Shown: one piece after another, positions 55,805 to 64,000 of the stretch
Numbering within the stretch: the stretch's first letter is position 1
Layout: each line of letters opens with the position of its first letter
NCBI GenBank assembly: GCA_002706765.1
Contig: PAJV01000077.1
Coordinates: forward strand, 124,001-188,000
Length of the DNA: 64,000 nucleotides
Direction: 5' to 3'
Source of the DNA: Gimesia sp.
GTDB lineage: Bacteria > Planctomycetota > Planctomycetia > Planctomycetales > Planctomycetaceae
The notes under the pieces: generated by a model
Told to the model about the DNA's origin: nothing
What the model saw: only the letters and a program-made list of their open reading frames with translations
Database searches by the model: none
Position numbers and translations under genes: made by a program

Positions 55805-56551
55805 ATGAATTCACCAGACGCCGACAGGAACCAGACAAATCAACGCAATGCCTCGATTAAGGTCTATATGCTGGGCTGCGTCGATTTTGACTCGTTTCTT
55901 GTACTCCAGGAACGGGAGTTTCAGCAAATCAGGCAACAGGGTACTGATCAGGCAACTCTTTTTGTTTGTGAGCATCCTCCTCTCATTACCGTAGGCCGGG
56001 AAGGAAGTCATGCTCAGCTGGCACAATCCAGTCAGGAATTTAAAGCAAGTCAGCTGGAAGTCCGCTGGATCAATCGGGGAGGGGGCGCCTTGCTGCATGC
56101 TCCCGGCCAGTTGGCCGTGTATCCCCTGCTCCCTTTAAAACAGATCGGTCTGGGAATGGATGACTTTCAGAACCGGTTAGTCCAGTCCCTGTTGGAAATG
56201 TCGGCAGAGCAGGGAATTGCAGCAGACCAGTATCCGAATTCCTCAGATATTTTCGGTCGTTGTGGCCAGTTTGCCTTTCTGGGGGCTGCGATCAAATCCT
56301 GGATTTCTTACTATGGTTTGTATATTAATGTCTCGCCCGATATGAAATTACAGCGATTGATTGATGCCAACCAGCATGACCACCGACTGACATCCCTTTC
56401 TGCGACTCTTACCAGGGAAGCCAGTATGAGTTCTGTCCGCGAAAGCATTGTCAGAAATCTGGTTCAACAGTTTGGCTATCAGCAGACTCATATATTCACA
56501 CGACACCCATTATTGCACAGAGTGAAGAAAAAAGTTTATGTCCACCCTTAA
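55805..56551 (+). CDS. LipB-like octanoyltransferase homologue without catalytic Lys and Cys
   Basis: A 248-residue protein of the biotin/lipoate ligase fold, closest to LipB: FVCEHPPLITVGREG and the loop INRGGGALLHAPGQLAVYPLLPL (His98) match LipB's RGGxxTxHGPGQ. However, the LipB KxxAxG lysine position is GQFAFLG (Gln155), and the NPCG/PCGI cysteine position reads DANQHD with no Cys. So the known LipB acyl-transfer residues appear lost. It overlaps lipA by 14 bases and is clearly co-transcribed with it. It might be an altered ligase or a carrier-binding pseudoenzyme. Confidence 0.7.
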   Translation: MNSPDADRNQTNQRNASIKVYMLGCVDFDSFLVLQEREFQQIRQQGTDQATLFVCEHPPLITVGREGSHAQLAQSSQEFKASQLEVRWINRGGGALLHAPGQLAVYPLLPLKQIGLGMDDFQNRLVQSLLEMSAEQGIAADQYPNSSDIFGRCGQFAFLGAAIKSWISYYGLYINVSPDMKLQRLIDANQHDHRLTSLSATLTREASMSSVRESIVRNLVQQFGYQQTHIFTRHPLLHRVKKKVYVHP

Positions 56552-57437
56552 TATTCTGACAGACACAACTCCCGAACCCCGACAGCGACTTCCCAAATGG
56601 CTGAAGCGGCCGTTGCCCGAACCGGGGATGGCTTTCACCAGTAACGTAATCGAAGACCTGAAACTGGTGACGGTCTGCGAAAGCGCCAAGTGCCCCAACC
56701 GCACCGAATGCTGGTCACACAAGACCGCGACACTGATGATTCTGGGAAATGTCTGTACGCGGCCCTGTGGCTTCTGTTCCATCCCCAAGGGGAAAACAGA
56801 AACCGTACAGCTGGATGAACCTGAGCGGGTTGCTGAAGCGGCCGTGCGACTGGGCCTGGAGCATGTCGTGATCACCTCGGTCACGCGTGATGATCTGCCA
56901 GATGGGGGCGCTGAGCATTTTTATAACTGCATCCTGGCAATCCGCGAACGGATGGATGCCGACATCGAAGTTCTGACTCCCGACTTCCGGGGCGACCGCA
57001 AAGCCATCCACCGCGTGATTGAAGCGCACCCGGATGTATTCAACCATAACACGGAAACCGTGCCGCGACTTTATCACCGCGTGCGTCGCAATGCCGATTA
57101 CCAGCGTACTCTGGACCTGTTGATTCAGGTCAAAGAAACAGATCCCTCCATCGTGACCAAAAGTGGAATTATGCTGGGGTTGGGCGAAACGCGCGAAGAA
57201 GTGCTGGAAGTCTGTGCTGACCTGCGGGCTGCCGGCTGCGACATGATTACCATTGGTCAGTACCTGCAGCCCACTCCACAGAACCTGCCTGTGGAACGCT
57301 TCCTGCCTCCTGAAGAATTTGATGAAGTGGGAGACCAGGTCCGGGCAATGGGCTTCAAACTGGTTGCCAGCGGTCCCTTTGTACGCTCAAGTTATAATGC
57401 AGGTGAGATGGCGTCTGTCCTGGGAAAAGACTCCTGA
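56538..57437 (+). CDS. lipA: Lipoyl synthase
   Basis: A 299-residue radical SAM enzyme that inserts sulfur into octanoyl groups. The auxiliary cluster motif CESAKCPNRTEC gives Cys47, Cys52, Cys58, the radical-SAM motif CTRPCGFC gives Cys73, Cys77, Cys80, and the C-terminal RSSY is present (VRSSYNAG). All elements of an active LipA are intact, in contrast to the LipB-like neighbour it overlaps by 14 bases. Directly followed by a lipoyl-domain protein. Confidence 0.97.
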   Translation: MSTLNILTDTTPEPRQRLPKWLKRPLPEPGMAFTSNVIEDLKLVTVCESAKCPNRTECWSHKTATLMILGNVCTRPCGFCSIPKGKTETVQLDEPERVAEAAVRLGLEHVVITSVTRDDLPDGGAEHFYNCILAIRERMDADIEVLTPDFRGDRKAIHRVIEAHPDVFNHNTETVPRLYHRVRRNADYQRTLDLLIQVKETDPSIVTKSGIMLGLGETREEVLEVCADLRAAGCDMITIGQYLQPTPQNLPVERFLPPEEFDEVGDQVRAMGFKLVASGPFVRSSYNAGEMASVLGKDS

Positions 57438-57713
57438 ATGCCGACACCGATACTTGTGCCCCCGGTCATCAGTTCTCCCCAGCCGCTGAAAGTCAGTTTG
57501 TGGCTGACCCACGCAGGCGAAGAAGTCGCCAGCGGTGATCGAGTGGTCGAACTGCTGATTCCCGGTGTGACGTTTGACGTGGAAGCCCCCTGTGCCGGGA
57601 TGATCGTCTCTTGCGAATGTCAGGCCGGGGCCGAAGTCTCAACAGGCATGGTTCTGGGCTGGATTGAACCGCAGGATTCTGAAGCGGCAGCGGACGGGAA
57701 CACTGAAGACTGA
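57438..57713 (+). CDS. Small lipoyl/biotinyl-type domain protein without the modified lysine
   Basis: A 91-residue single domain: LKVSLWLTHAGEEVASGDRVVELLI followed by GVTFDVEAPCAGMIVSCECQAGAEV and a tail, the double beta-sheet pattern of lipoyl and biotinyl carrier domains. In true carriers the exposed hairpin between these halves is ETDK with the modified Lys; here it is LIPG and the only lysine of the protein (Lys18) lies in the first strand. So it cannot be lipoylated in the usual way. It starts at the base after the lipA stop, with TGA-ATG coupling. Confidence 0.8.
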   Translation: MPTPILVPPVISSPQPLKVSLWLTHAGEEVASGDRVVELLIPGVTFDVEAPCAGMIVSCECQAGAEVSTGMVLGWIEPQDSEAAADGNTED

Positions 57714-57732
57714 TTACTGAAAAGAGAAGTGC

Positions 57733-58794
57733 ATGAGCACGACAACCGATTCCATTCGAGGCCACCACTCCATTCTGGAAATGCTGGACCGTGCACTCTC
57801 ACGCAGCCGACTGCCACATGCGCTGCTGTTTGCGGGAGCAGCCGGTATCGGAAAAAAGCGGGTCGCCTTACATCTGGCGCAATGCCTGTTCTGTCTGCAG
57901 ACCCCCTCGGACGAGCTAAGCTGCTGTCAAACCTGTGATTCCTGCAAACAGATGGCAGCGGGCACTCATCCCGATCTGATTTCAGTAGAATGCCCGCCCG
58001 ACAAAAACATCCTGCCCCTCAGCCTGATAATTGGTGAAGACGATCATCGCGGTCGGGAAGGCGTCTGTTATGAAATGTCGCTGCGTCCCATGGTGGGTGA
58101 CCGCCGGATTGCCATCATTGATGATGCAGACAAAATGAACGCCGAAAGTGCGAACGCGTTACTGAAGACTCTGGAAGAACCTGCCGCAAACTATTTAATG
58201 ATCCTGATTGCCAGTGAACTCGATGCCATTCTGCCCACGATCCGTTCCCGCTGTCAGTTGATCCGCTTCAATCCGTTGACCCAGGAAGATATCTCCGCAC
58301 TGCTGCTGGGCCAGCAACTCGTTGAGTCTGCTGACCAGGCATTGCAGATTGCACGCCTGTCGGAAGGATCGCTGAAAATTGCGAGTCAACTTCTGGATGA
58401 AAATCTTCAGGCACTGCGGGGAAATATTACCGGGCTGCTCGGTCGACACCCTTTTCAACCGCAGGCCTTTTCCGATGCCGTGATTCAGGCCATTGATGAC
58501 ATTGGAGGCAATACGGGTGCACAGCGTAAAACAGCGTTGTGGGTCATTAAATTCTGCGCCGATTTCTACCATCAGTCTTTACAGTGTGCCGCCGGTTACC
58601 AGGCTGATCCGGCTGCAGGTAATGTGGAACGGTTTGTTTCCGGACTGCCTGGTGAGACAGAAGACCGGATCGAAACGATCGGAAACCTGCTGGGCCGAAT
58701 GCTGCAGACAGAGGAACAGGTCAATCAGAATGTCACTCTGCCTTTATGCATCGAAAGCTTAAGCCAGGATCTGCGGGAAATTCAGTCGAAATAA
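57733..58794 (+). CDS. holB: DNA polymerase III subunit delta' (HolB-type)
   Basis: A 353-residue AAA+ clamp-loader subunit: Walker A FAGAAGIGKKRVALHLA, a zinc-binding Cys cluster around CCQTCDSC, Walker-B IAIIDDADKMN and TIRSRCQLIRFNPL, all typical of HolB/DnaX-like subunits. It helps load the sliding clamp. The gap to the lipoyl-like gene is 19 bases. holB next to ricT is also seen in Firmicutes, a recurring arrangement. Confidence 0.92.
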   Translation: MSTTTDSIRGHHSILEMLDRALSRSRLPHALLFAGAAGIGKKRVALHLAQCLFCLQTPSDELSCCQTCDSCKQMAAGTHPDLISVECPPDKNILPLSLIIGEDDHRGREGVCYEMSLRPMVGDRRIAIIDDADKMNAESANALLKTLEEPAANYLMILIASELDAILPTIRSRCQLIRFNPLTQEDISALLLGQQLVESADQALQIARLSEGSLKIASQLLDENLQALRGNITGLLGRHPFQPQAFSDAVIQAIDDIGGNTGAQRKTALWVIKFCADFYHQSLQCAAGYQADPAAGNVERFVSGLPGETEDRIETIGNLLGRMLQTEEQVNQNVTLPLCIESLSQDLREIQSK

Positions 58795-58993
58795 GTACTG
58801 ACCGCAAGTCAGATTCGGCAGGCAGTGTACGGTTTTCAAATAAATGTGATTTCCCGGGTTTAATTAGAGATTGCCAGATCGAGTCCGGCTATAATAAACT
58901 GATCGAAGCAGTTTATCTGAAATCTGTTCTGTGACTGACTCATCCTGCACGATGACTGCTGCATCCAATCTCAAATCGATGAAATCATAATAT

Positions 58994-59845
58994 ATGAATA
59001 CTGAAGTATCCGGCTATATCGTTCGCTACGGTTCCACCCGCCTCATTGGAGAATTCACCAGTAAAGGTCTGGCAGAACTGCCACGTAACGCAGCGGTCAT
59101 CATCAAAAGCGATCGCGGGCATGAGTGGGGTGAAGTCCTGTCGCCGGCCACCGAGCGAGTGAAATCATTCATGAAGGACACAACTGCAGCAGGACGAATT
59201 ATCCGCCTGGTAAACGATGAGGACTATCGTCAGCGTGATCAGAACCGACACGAAGAACGCAATGAGTTTCTGGGTTGCCAGGAACTGGTGAACGAACACA
59301 AACTGCAGATGCAACTGGTTGATGTCGAACACCTGTTCGGCGGTGAGCGGGTCATCTTCTACTATCTGGCAGAAAAACGTGTTGATTTTCGCGAACTGGT
59401 CAAAGCGCTGGCAAGAAAATACCGCTCGCGAATCGAAATGCGGCAGATAGGAGTGCGCGATGAAGCGAAGCTGCTGGCAGATTACGGAGATTGCGGGAAG
59501 ACGGTCTGCTGCGGAACCCACCTGACTGAGATGCCTCCCGTCTCGATGAAAATGGCAAAACTGCAGAAGACCTCGCTGGATCCCAATAAACTGTCCGGGC
59601 GATGCGGACGCCTGAAATGTTGCCTGCGCTATGAATACGATACTTACAAAAGCTATAAAAAAGAATTACCTCCTGTGGGCTCGACGATTATTACCAGTCA
59701 GGGGGAAGGCAAAGTCACGAATCAGGAAATCCTTTCTGAGTGTGTACAAGTCATCTACTCTGACATGAAAAAAACAATCGTACACAAAAAAGACATTCTG
59801 GAAGTCATTAAAAAGAAACGCGGGGAAAACCCTGCCAGACAGTAA
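58994..59845 (+). CDS. ricT: RicT/YaaT (PSP1-domain) protein
   Basis: A 283-residue PSP1-domain protein like YaaT/RicT, part of the Fe-S Ric complex in Bacillus that acts on RNA processing and differentiation. The Cys-rich cluster YGDCGKTVCCG, GRCGRLKCCLRYE provides the ligands of the complex Fe-S sites. Located 199 bases after holB on the same strand, as in Firmicutes. RicF/RicA partners were not seen here. A possible -10-like TATAATA lies upstream at the start (AATATATG). Confidence 0.85.
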   Translation: MNTEVSGYIVRYGSTRLIGEFTSKGLAELPRNAAVIIKSDRGHEWGEVLSPATERVKSFMKDTTAAGRIIRLVNDEDYRQRDQNRHEERNEFLGCQELVNEHKLQMQLVDVEHLFGGERVIFYYLAEKRVDFRELVKALARKYRSRIEMRQIGVRDEAKLLADYGDCGKTVCCGTHLTEMPPVSMKMAKLQKTSLDPNKLSGRCGRLKCCLRYEYDTYKSYKKELPPVGSTIITSQGEGKVTNQEILSECVQVIYSDMKKTIVHKKDILEVIKKKRGENPARQ

Positions 59846-60242
59846 ACGGCAAGCGGATCGGGACCGGCAGGCAGACTGAAATTTGTGAAATCGGGTGAGT
59901 CGGGATTGATTTTCCGGAATCTCTGTTCGATAATTTCCCAATAACTGAGTGGTTATGCTATAAGAAAGTCTTGACCCGACCTGAGTGATTGGAAACACTA
60001 GACGGTGTCCTGTTTTATTATAGCGACTCTCAGGGCTATCTGGGCCTAGTAGATTAGAGTGAAAAACGCGATGTTTAAATGTGATGCGATTTAGACTGTA
60101 ATATACTGTGTTCAGAGACAATGGGATCGAGTATAAAAGAACGATATCGCCAGTGCTTCAGTACCTGCTTCACAGATCAGGAAAACCACGGCGCTGCTGC
60201 TGTTTTACAAAGTTGCTGCTACTTAAAAAGTTTTAGACAGGT
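59846..60242. other. Intergenic region with copy A of the dispersed repeat
   Basis: No gene. It contains the repeat at 59999-60096 and the promoter of the Minf_1886-type gene. Confidence 0.5.
59999..60096 (+). repeat. Copy A of dispersed palindromic repeat
   Basis: Begins TAGACGGTGTCC and ends AAATGTGATGCGATTTAGACT. It aligns to copy C (42495-42588) along its whole length and, reversed, to copies B and D. Left and right ends are partly complementary (for example CTCT... and the AAAAACGCG arm), allowing a hairpin. Confidence 0.75.
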
Positions 60243-60671
60243 ATGGGTGAAAAAATGACATCTGCAACAAATCTTTCCCGCCCCAAATTGCAATTTCACC
60301 CTAACGCCTACGACTTTATCTTTGAAGCACTCCAGCAGGCTCAGGAGATCTACTCACGCGAGGTCGTTCAGGAAGGTGAGCATGAAGAAGCGCATGTCTC
60401 CGGCCAGGAACTGCTGGAAGGGGTCCGGGAACTCGCCTTAAAACAGTTCGGCCTGATGACGCTGACGGTATTCAAGCAATGGGGTGTTCAATCCACCAGG
60501 GACTTCGGCAAGATGGTCTTTGAAATGATTGAACATGGCCGGATGCGAAAAACAGAGAATGACCGTCTGGAAGACTTTGTCGACATCTACGATTTCGAAC
60601 AGGTCTTTGATGTTGCCTATGTCATCGACACGCATCAGGTCTTCAGTCAGACTCCCGCCCGGAACGTCTGA
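60243..60671 (+). CDS. Minf_1886-type planctomycete/verrucomicrobial protein
   Basis: A 142-residue protein with the conserved pattern AYDFIFEALQQAQ, HVSGQELLEGVRELALKQFGLMT and ENDRLEDFVDIYDFEQVFD. This matches the Minf_1886 family described as restricted largely to Planctomycetes and Verrucomicrobia, of unknown function. Start could be the ATG at 60258 instead. Helical and acid-rich, with no signal peptide. It supports the planctomycete assignment. Confidence 0.8.
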   Translation: MGEKMTSATNLSRPKLQFHPNAYDFIFEALQQAQEIYSREVVQEGEHEEAHVSGQELLEGVRELALKQFGLMTLTVFKQWGVQSTRDFGKMVFEMIEHGRMRKTENDRLEDFVDIYDFEQVFDVAYVIDTHQVFSQTPARNV

Positions 60672-61049
60672 TTCCACGGAAACCCCGTTTTCTCTGCTCC
60701 CTGATTTTTCCTGCTCATTCCGCGTAAACTGCTGCGCACTCAGGCTTGCAAGTTTTGTACTAAACGAAGTTTGTTAAGTTACTGTTATTGCAATCTGAAC
60801 CCCAGATGATACACTCCCCGGATAGAGTTTTCTTGAGTTTTACAGGCGTGTTTCCAGGTTTACGATCGCATTTCTCACACTGTTGGGAACGAGGATAATC
60901 AGGCAAACAATGCTTTCATTTTAAGAGATGCGTTTCGTATTTTTTGAGCATACAAGTAACGTGCTGACTGTTGCCCGGAATCAAATAAGATTTTTGAGGT
61001 TTTACATCAAGATTTACAACGGCTAATTTAATTGGAGTTAACTCTAAGG
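60672..61049. other. Intergenic leader of hppA
   Basis: No gene seen. AT-rich parts near 60770-60990 could hold the hppA promoter. No terminator, operator or repeat was identified. Confidence 0.45.
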
Positions 61050-63662
61050 ATGAGGTTCTATCCCCGCGCTCGACTCACTCCCGTACGATTTCTCTCAACT
61101 CTCATCACCTCTAGTTTCGCCGCACTCTTTTATTCAGCCCCGCTGATGGCAGCCGAAGCTTCTTCCGATCTGGTCGTCCATGCTGATAGCTCGACCGTCA
61201 TCATCAGCTGGTGTATTGCCATCGCAGGAGCGATTTTCGCCCTGTTCACCGCCTATCGCTTCTTCAGCTGGATGGTCAGCCAGAATGAAGGCGACCCGAT
61301 GATGCGAAAAATTGCCGAGCATGTCCGCGATGGCGCTCGTGCGTATCTGGACCGGCAATTCAAAGTGGTCACCATCTTTTTTGCCGTCGTCTGTGCCCTG
61401 CTGGCCTTTATGGCGTTTGGATTAAAAACACAGTCACACTGGGTGCCGTTTGCCTTCTTAACCGGAGGCTTCTTTTCTGCGTTGGCAGGCTGGTTCGGCA
61501 TGCGTACTGCCACACTCGCCAGTGCCCGTACCGCACATGCTGCCAAGGAATCATTAAACAGCGGCTTACAGGTCGCTTTCCGCAGTGGTGCCGTGATGGG
61601 TCTCGTGGTAGTTGGTCTGGGGCTCCTGGATATCACACTCTGGTTCGGGGTCCTGCACTGGGTCGTCAAAATGCCTCTGGCCGAAATTACGGTGACCATG
61701 CTCTGTTTTGGAATGGGTGCGAGCAGCCAGGCACTGTTTGCCCGCGTCGGTGGGGGCATCTTCACCAAGGCGGCTGACGTGGGTGCCGACCTGGTCGGTA
61801 AGGTGGAAGCAGGTATTCCCGAAGACGATCCCCGCAACCCGGCGACCATCGCCGACAATGTAGGCGATAATGTCGGCGATGTTGCAGGCATGGGAGCTGA
61901 CCTTTACGAATCTTACTGCGGATCAATCCTTGCCAGTGGTGCCCTGGGCGTGGCCGCCTATCATGGCTATCCCAAGATGCAGATGATGTGTCTGCTCCTG
62001 CCGATGTGCCTGGCAGCCGTAGGAATCTTTCTGTCCGTTATCGGAATCTTCATGGTGAGAACCGAAGAAGGCGCTTCACAGAAGAACCTGCTGAAAGCGC
62101 TGGCGAAGGGAATTGACACCAGTGCGATTGGCGTCATTGTCGCTGCACTGGCTTTAGTCTGGATCATGCTGGTCATCCCGTCTCAATCGTCCGGGATCCC
62201 CGCGGATTCCCCCCTGCTGGTTGGAAACAAACTGTTTGGGGTCTTCGGTGCGATTGTCTGTGGACTTGTCGCCGGCTGGCTGATCGGGAAGTGGACCGAA
62301 TATTCAACCAGCGATGAATTCCGCCCCACACGCTTTATTGCAGACCAGTCCACCACCGGACCGGCGACTGTGATTATCGCGGGGATCGCAGAAGGATTTT
62401 ACAGCGTCTGGGTCCCGATTGTTGTCATCGGCGTGGCGATCCTCCTGGCGTTTGGACTTTGTACCGGATTCGATTTCGCCAACTCCGCCATCTTCGCGAT
62501 GGGCCTGTATGGCGTCGCGATTGCCGCCGTGGGCATGTTGAGCACCCTCGGTGTTACCCTGGCGACAGACGCCTATGGTCCCATTGCCGACAATGCTGGT
62601 GGTAATGCGGAAATGAGCAGACAGGAACCGTATGTCCGTCAGCGAACCGATGCCCTGGACAGCCTGGGAAACACCACGGCTGCCACAGGGAAAGGATTTG
62701 CCATCGGTTCAGCCGCCCTGACTGCGCTGGCATTGCTGGCAGCTTATGTCGAAGAAGTTCGTATCGGCTTTGAACGCTGGGTCGAGAATTCCGCGATTGT
62801 GGAAACCATTACCGACGACATGACCAATGCTTCCGCCCTGAAATTAAGTTCGAACTGTATTGCCTTACGGACACCCGGCAAAGACGGAATGGAAGCGACA
62901 CATAATAATCAGGGGTATCTGCTGTTCCCTGCATTGAACGTCGCTCAGATTACGCCGGGTCGTGAAAAAATCACCAGCGCCCCGATTGGCTCGATCATTC
63001 GCGGACTGAATATTGCGGCACTGCTGGATCGGGGAGAATGCGTCGATGTCAAATCGGCAACGGTGCCTGACTTCTCTCGATTTTATAATTTCTCGCTGTT
63101 GAATCCCAAAGTCCTGGTCGGAATCTTTTTTGGTGTCATGGTGGCCTTTGTGTTCTGTGCCATGACCATGAAGGCGGTCGGACGGGCCGCAGGAGCCATG
63201 GTCGACGAAGTGCGGCGCCAGTTCCGGGAAATTGCAGGCATCATGGAGAATAAAGCCGAACCGGATTATGCGGCGTGTGTCGAGATCAGTACGGCAGCTG
63301 CACAACGGGAAATGATTCTGCCTGCGATGCTGGGGCTGCTTTCACCAGTCGTCGTGGGAGTCATCCTGGGAGTTCCCGGGGTTGTCGGTCTTCTCGTGGG
63401 AGCCTTGACGAGCGGGTTTGCAGTTGCCATTATGATGGCTAATGCCGGTGGCGCCTGGGATAATGCGAAAAAGTATATCGAAGCAGGCGCACATGGCGGC
63501 AAAGGAACTGATGCGCACAAAGCCACAGTAGTCGGTGACACCGTTGGTGATCCATTCAAAGATACCAGCGGCCCGAGCCTGAACATTCTGATCAAGCTGA
63601 TGAGTATGGTTTCTGTTGTCATAGCCGGGTTTATCATTCAATACGCACTAGATTTATTTTAA
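61050..63662 (+). CDS. hppA: Membrane-bound proton/sodium-pumping pyrophosphatase
   Basis: An 870-residue membrane PPase that couples pyrophosphate hydrolysis to ion transport. The catalytic site sequence [21 protein letters not shown] followed by [21 protein letters not shown], and the late [21 protein letters not shown], are all present. TTAATGKGF, with Ala rather than Lys, points to the K+-dependent class by known family rules. It carries an N-terminal signal-like extension before the first helix and an unusual about 110-residue insertion at about 570-680 between transmembrane segments. Start at 61050; a TTG 18 bases earlier is possible. Confidence 0.95.
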   Translation: MRFYPRARLTPVRFLSTLITSSFAALFYSAPLMAAEASSDLVVHADSSTVIISWCIAIAGAIFALFTAYRFFSWMVSQNEGDPMMRKIAEHVRDGARAYLDRQFKVVTIFFAVVCALLAFMAFGLKTQSHWVPFAFLTGGFFSALAGWFGMRTATLASARTAHAAKESLNSGLQVAFRSGAVMGLVVVGLGLLDITLWFGVLHWVVKMPLAEITVTMLCFGMGASSQALFARVGGGIFTKAADVGADLVGKVEAGIPEDDPRNPATIADNVGDNVGDVAGMGADLYESYCGSILASGALGVAAYHGYPKMQMMCLLLPMCLAAVGIFLSVIGIFMVRTEEGASQKNLLKALAKGIDTSAIGVIVAALALVWIMLVIPSQSSGIPADSPLLVGNKLFGVFGAIVCGLVAGWLIGKWTEYSTSDEFRPTRFIADQSTTGPATVIIAGIAEGFYSVWVPIVVIGVAILLAFGLCTGFDFANSAIFAMGLYGVAIAAVGMLSTLGVTLATDAYGPIADNAGGNAEMSRQEPYVRQRTDALDSLGNTTAATGKGFAIGSAALTALALLAAYVEEVRIGFERWVENSAIVETITDDMTNASALKLSSNCIALRTPGKDGMEATHNNQGYLLFPALNVAQITPGREKITSAPIGSIIRGLNIAALLDRGECVDVKSATVPDFSRFYNFSLLNPKVLVGIFFGVMVAFVFCAMTMKAVGRAAGAMVDEVRRQFREIAGIMENKAEPDYAACVEISTAAAQREMILPAMLGLLSPVVVGVILGVPGVVGLLVGALTSGFAVAIMMANAGGAWDNAKKYIEAGAHGGKGTDAHKATVVGDTVGDPFKDTSGPSLNILIKLMSMVSVVIAGFIIQYALDLF

Positions 63663-63679
63663 GTATTTGAAACAGGCTA

Positions 63680-63770
63680 GAGCGCATCACATTTAACCAT
63701 AGCATCTCTCAATCTTTGATACTCGGTCCAACTGGCCTTGGAGAAGCTACGATAAAACTGGACACAGTCT
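63680..63770 (-). repeat. Copy B of dispersed palindromic repeat, next to rsfS
   Basis: Plus strand: GAGCGCATCAC...GGACACAGTCT; reversed it begins TAGACTGTGTCC and ends ATGTGATGCGCTC. Its ends are partly complementary (for example TAGCTTCTCC and its arm TAGCATCTCT), and it aligns with copies A, C, D. The rsfS reading frame is open from inside this repeat and the copy ends directly ahead of the SD-like AAAGG, so the repeat may have displaced the original upstream start. Confidence 0.75.
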
Positions 63771-63783
63771 AAAGGTCACCAAA

Positions 63784-64000
63784 ATCAACACTGAACCTTC
63801 TCAACAATCTGATCCCATTGAAAGTGCGTCCAGTCTGGAACGTGCCTGCCTGTGTGCAAAAACCTGTGAAGACTTCAAGGGCAAAGAGATCGTGGTGCTC
63901 GATGTCGCCAAAATCACGCCCTTGTTCGACTATTTCATTATTGCAACAGCATCCAACCAGAGGCAAAGCAATGCGATTGCAGAGGAAATTCGCGTACTGA
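63784..64000 (+). CDS. rsfS: RsfS/YbeB ribosome silencing factor, cut by window end, start unusual
   Basis: The reading frame encodes the RsfS/YbeB (iojap) N-terminal domain: LERACLCAKTCEDFKGKEI, VVLDVAKITPLFDYFIIATAS and NQRQSNAIAEEIRV. It dampens translation by binding ribosomal protein L14. No in-frame ATG, GTG or TTG lies between the in-frame stop upstream (about 63700) and this domain. The coordinate used is an ATC at 63784, eight bases after AAAGG, with ATT (63817) or CTG (63835) as alternatives. A dispersed repeat copy ends at 63770. The gene continues past the window. Confidence 0.75.
   Translation, partial: MNTEPSQQSDPIESASSLERACLCAKTCEDFKGKEIVVLDVAKITPLFDYFIIATASNQRQSNAIAEEIRVL

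Noticed and set aside
1..64000. CRISPR array, prophage or insertion sequence
   Set aside because: No regularly spaced direct repeats, no integrase, transposase, terminase or tail genes were seen in the window.

Overview
The window looks like a chromosome segment of a planctomycete, most likely a Gimesia-like member of the Planctomycetaceae. This rests on several lineage-typical proteins: a Tat-exported DUF1501 protein, a Minf_1886-type protein known mainly from Planctomycetes and Verrucomicrobia, a Flp-type pilin, many DUF11/CARDB-like and coiled-coil exported proteins, weak Shine-Dalgarno sites and roughly balanced base composition. No phage, insertion sequence, transposase or CRISPR array was seen. 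Taxonomy is inferred from protein character, not from a marker search. Layout. 1-4462 is an arsenic-resistance block read on the minus strand: arsR, an exported unknown, an arsenate reductase, an Acr3 efflux permease, a small Cys-rich unknown, a second arsenate reductase and a truncated ArsI-like C-As lyase. A DUF488 gene and a second ArsR-type regulator lie upstream. Two near-identical operators (pattern TGGCnATATnGCCA) sit at the arsR start and just downstream of arsR. 4900-13935 is mixed housekeeping: TspO next to the UV endonuclease UvsE, an SLC13-type transporter behind a structured leader with a strong terminator, class I aldolase, small zinc-ribbon and DUF proteins, a dual-specificity phosphatase and a PAS-GGDEF-EAL protein. 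14281-16791 is a MarR-controlled stress operon (MarR, pirin, DoxX, FMN reductase) with palindromic operators and a terminator. 18921-26781 is a heavy-metal RND efflux operon (outer-membrane factor, Cys-rich exported protein, metal-binding adaptor, RND pump). 27271-41463 holds mscL with a zinc-ribbon tail, tRNA-Val(GAC), thrS, a GSA-aminomutase-like gene, mug, lipoproteins, an EDR1-like transglutaminase protein, a glycosyltransferase, lhgO and an M20 peptidase. 41505-55212 carries a nitroreductase, DUF1501, folK, a Flp pilin, infA, rnhA, recG, an LptF/G permease, a DksA-type protein, an HtrA protease and a large DUF11-repeat protein. 55805-59845 is a tight cluster of a LipB homologue, lipA, a lipoyl-fold mini-protein, holB and ricT. 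The window ends with a Minf_1886 protein, a membrane pyrophosphatase and the start of rsfS. The most unusual observations are: (i) the lipB-lipA-lipoyl-domain cluster, where the LipB homologue lacks both catalytic residues of known LipB and the neighbouring lipoyl-type domain lacks the modifiable lysine; (ii) an apparently unannotated family of about 90-95 bp degenerate palindromic dispersed repeats, present in four intergenic copies, one abutting a rsfS gene without a standard start codon; (iii) Cys-rich accessory proteins embedded in both metal-resistance operons; (iv) a metal adaptor with two CPICGM metal-binding motifs; and (v) a structured leader ahead of the SLC13 transporter. All functional statements come from reading the sequence by eye and from family knowledge; no database search was run.
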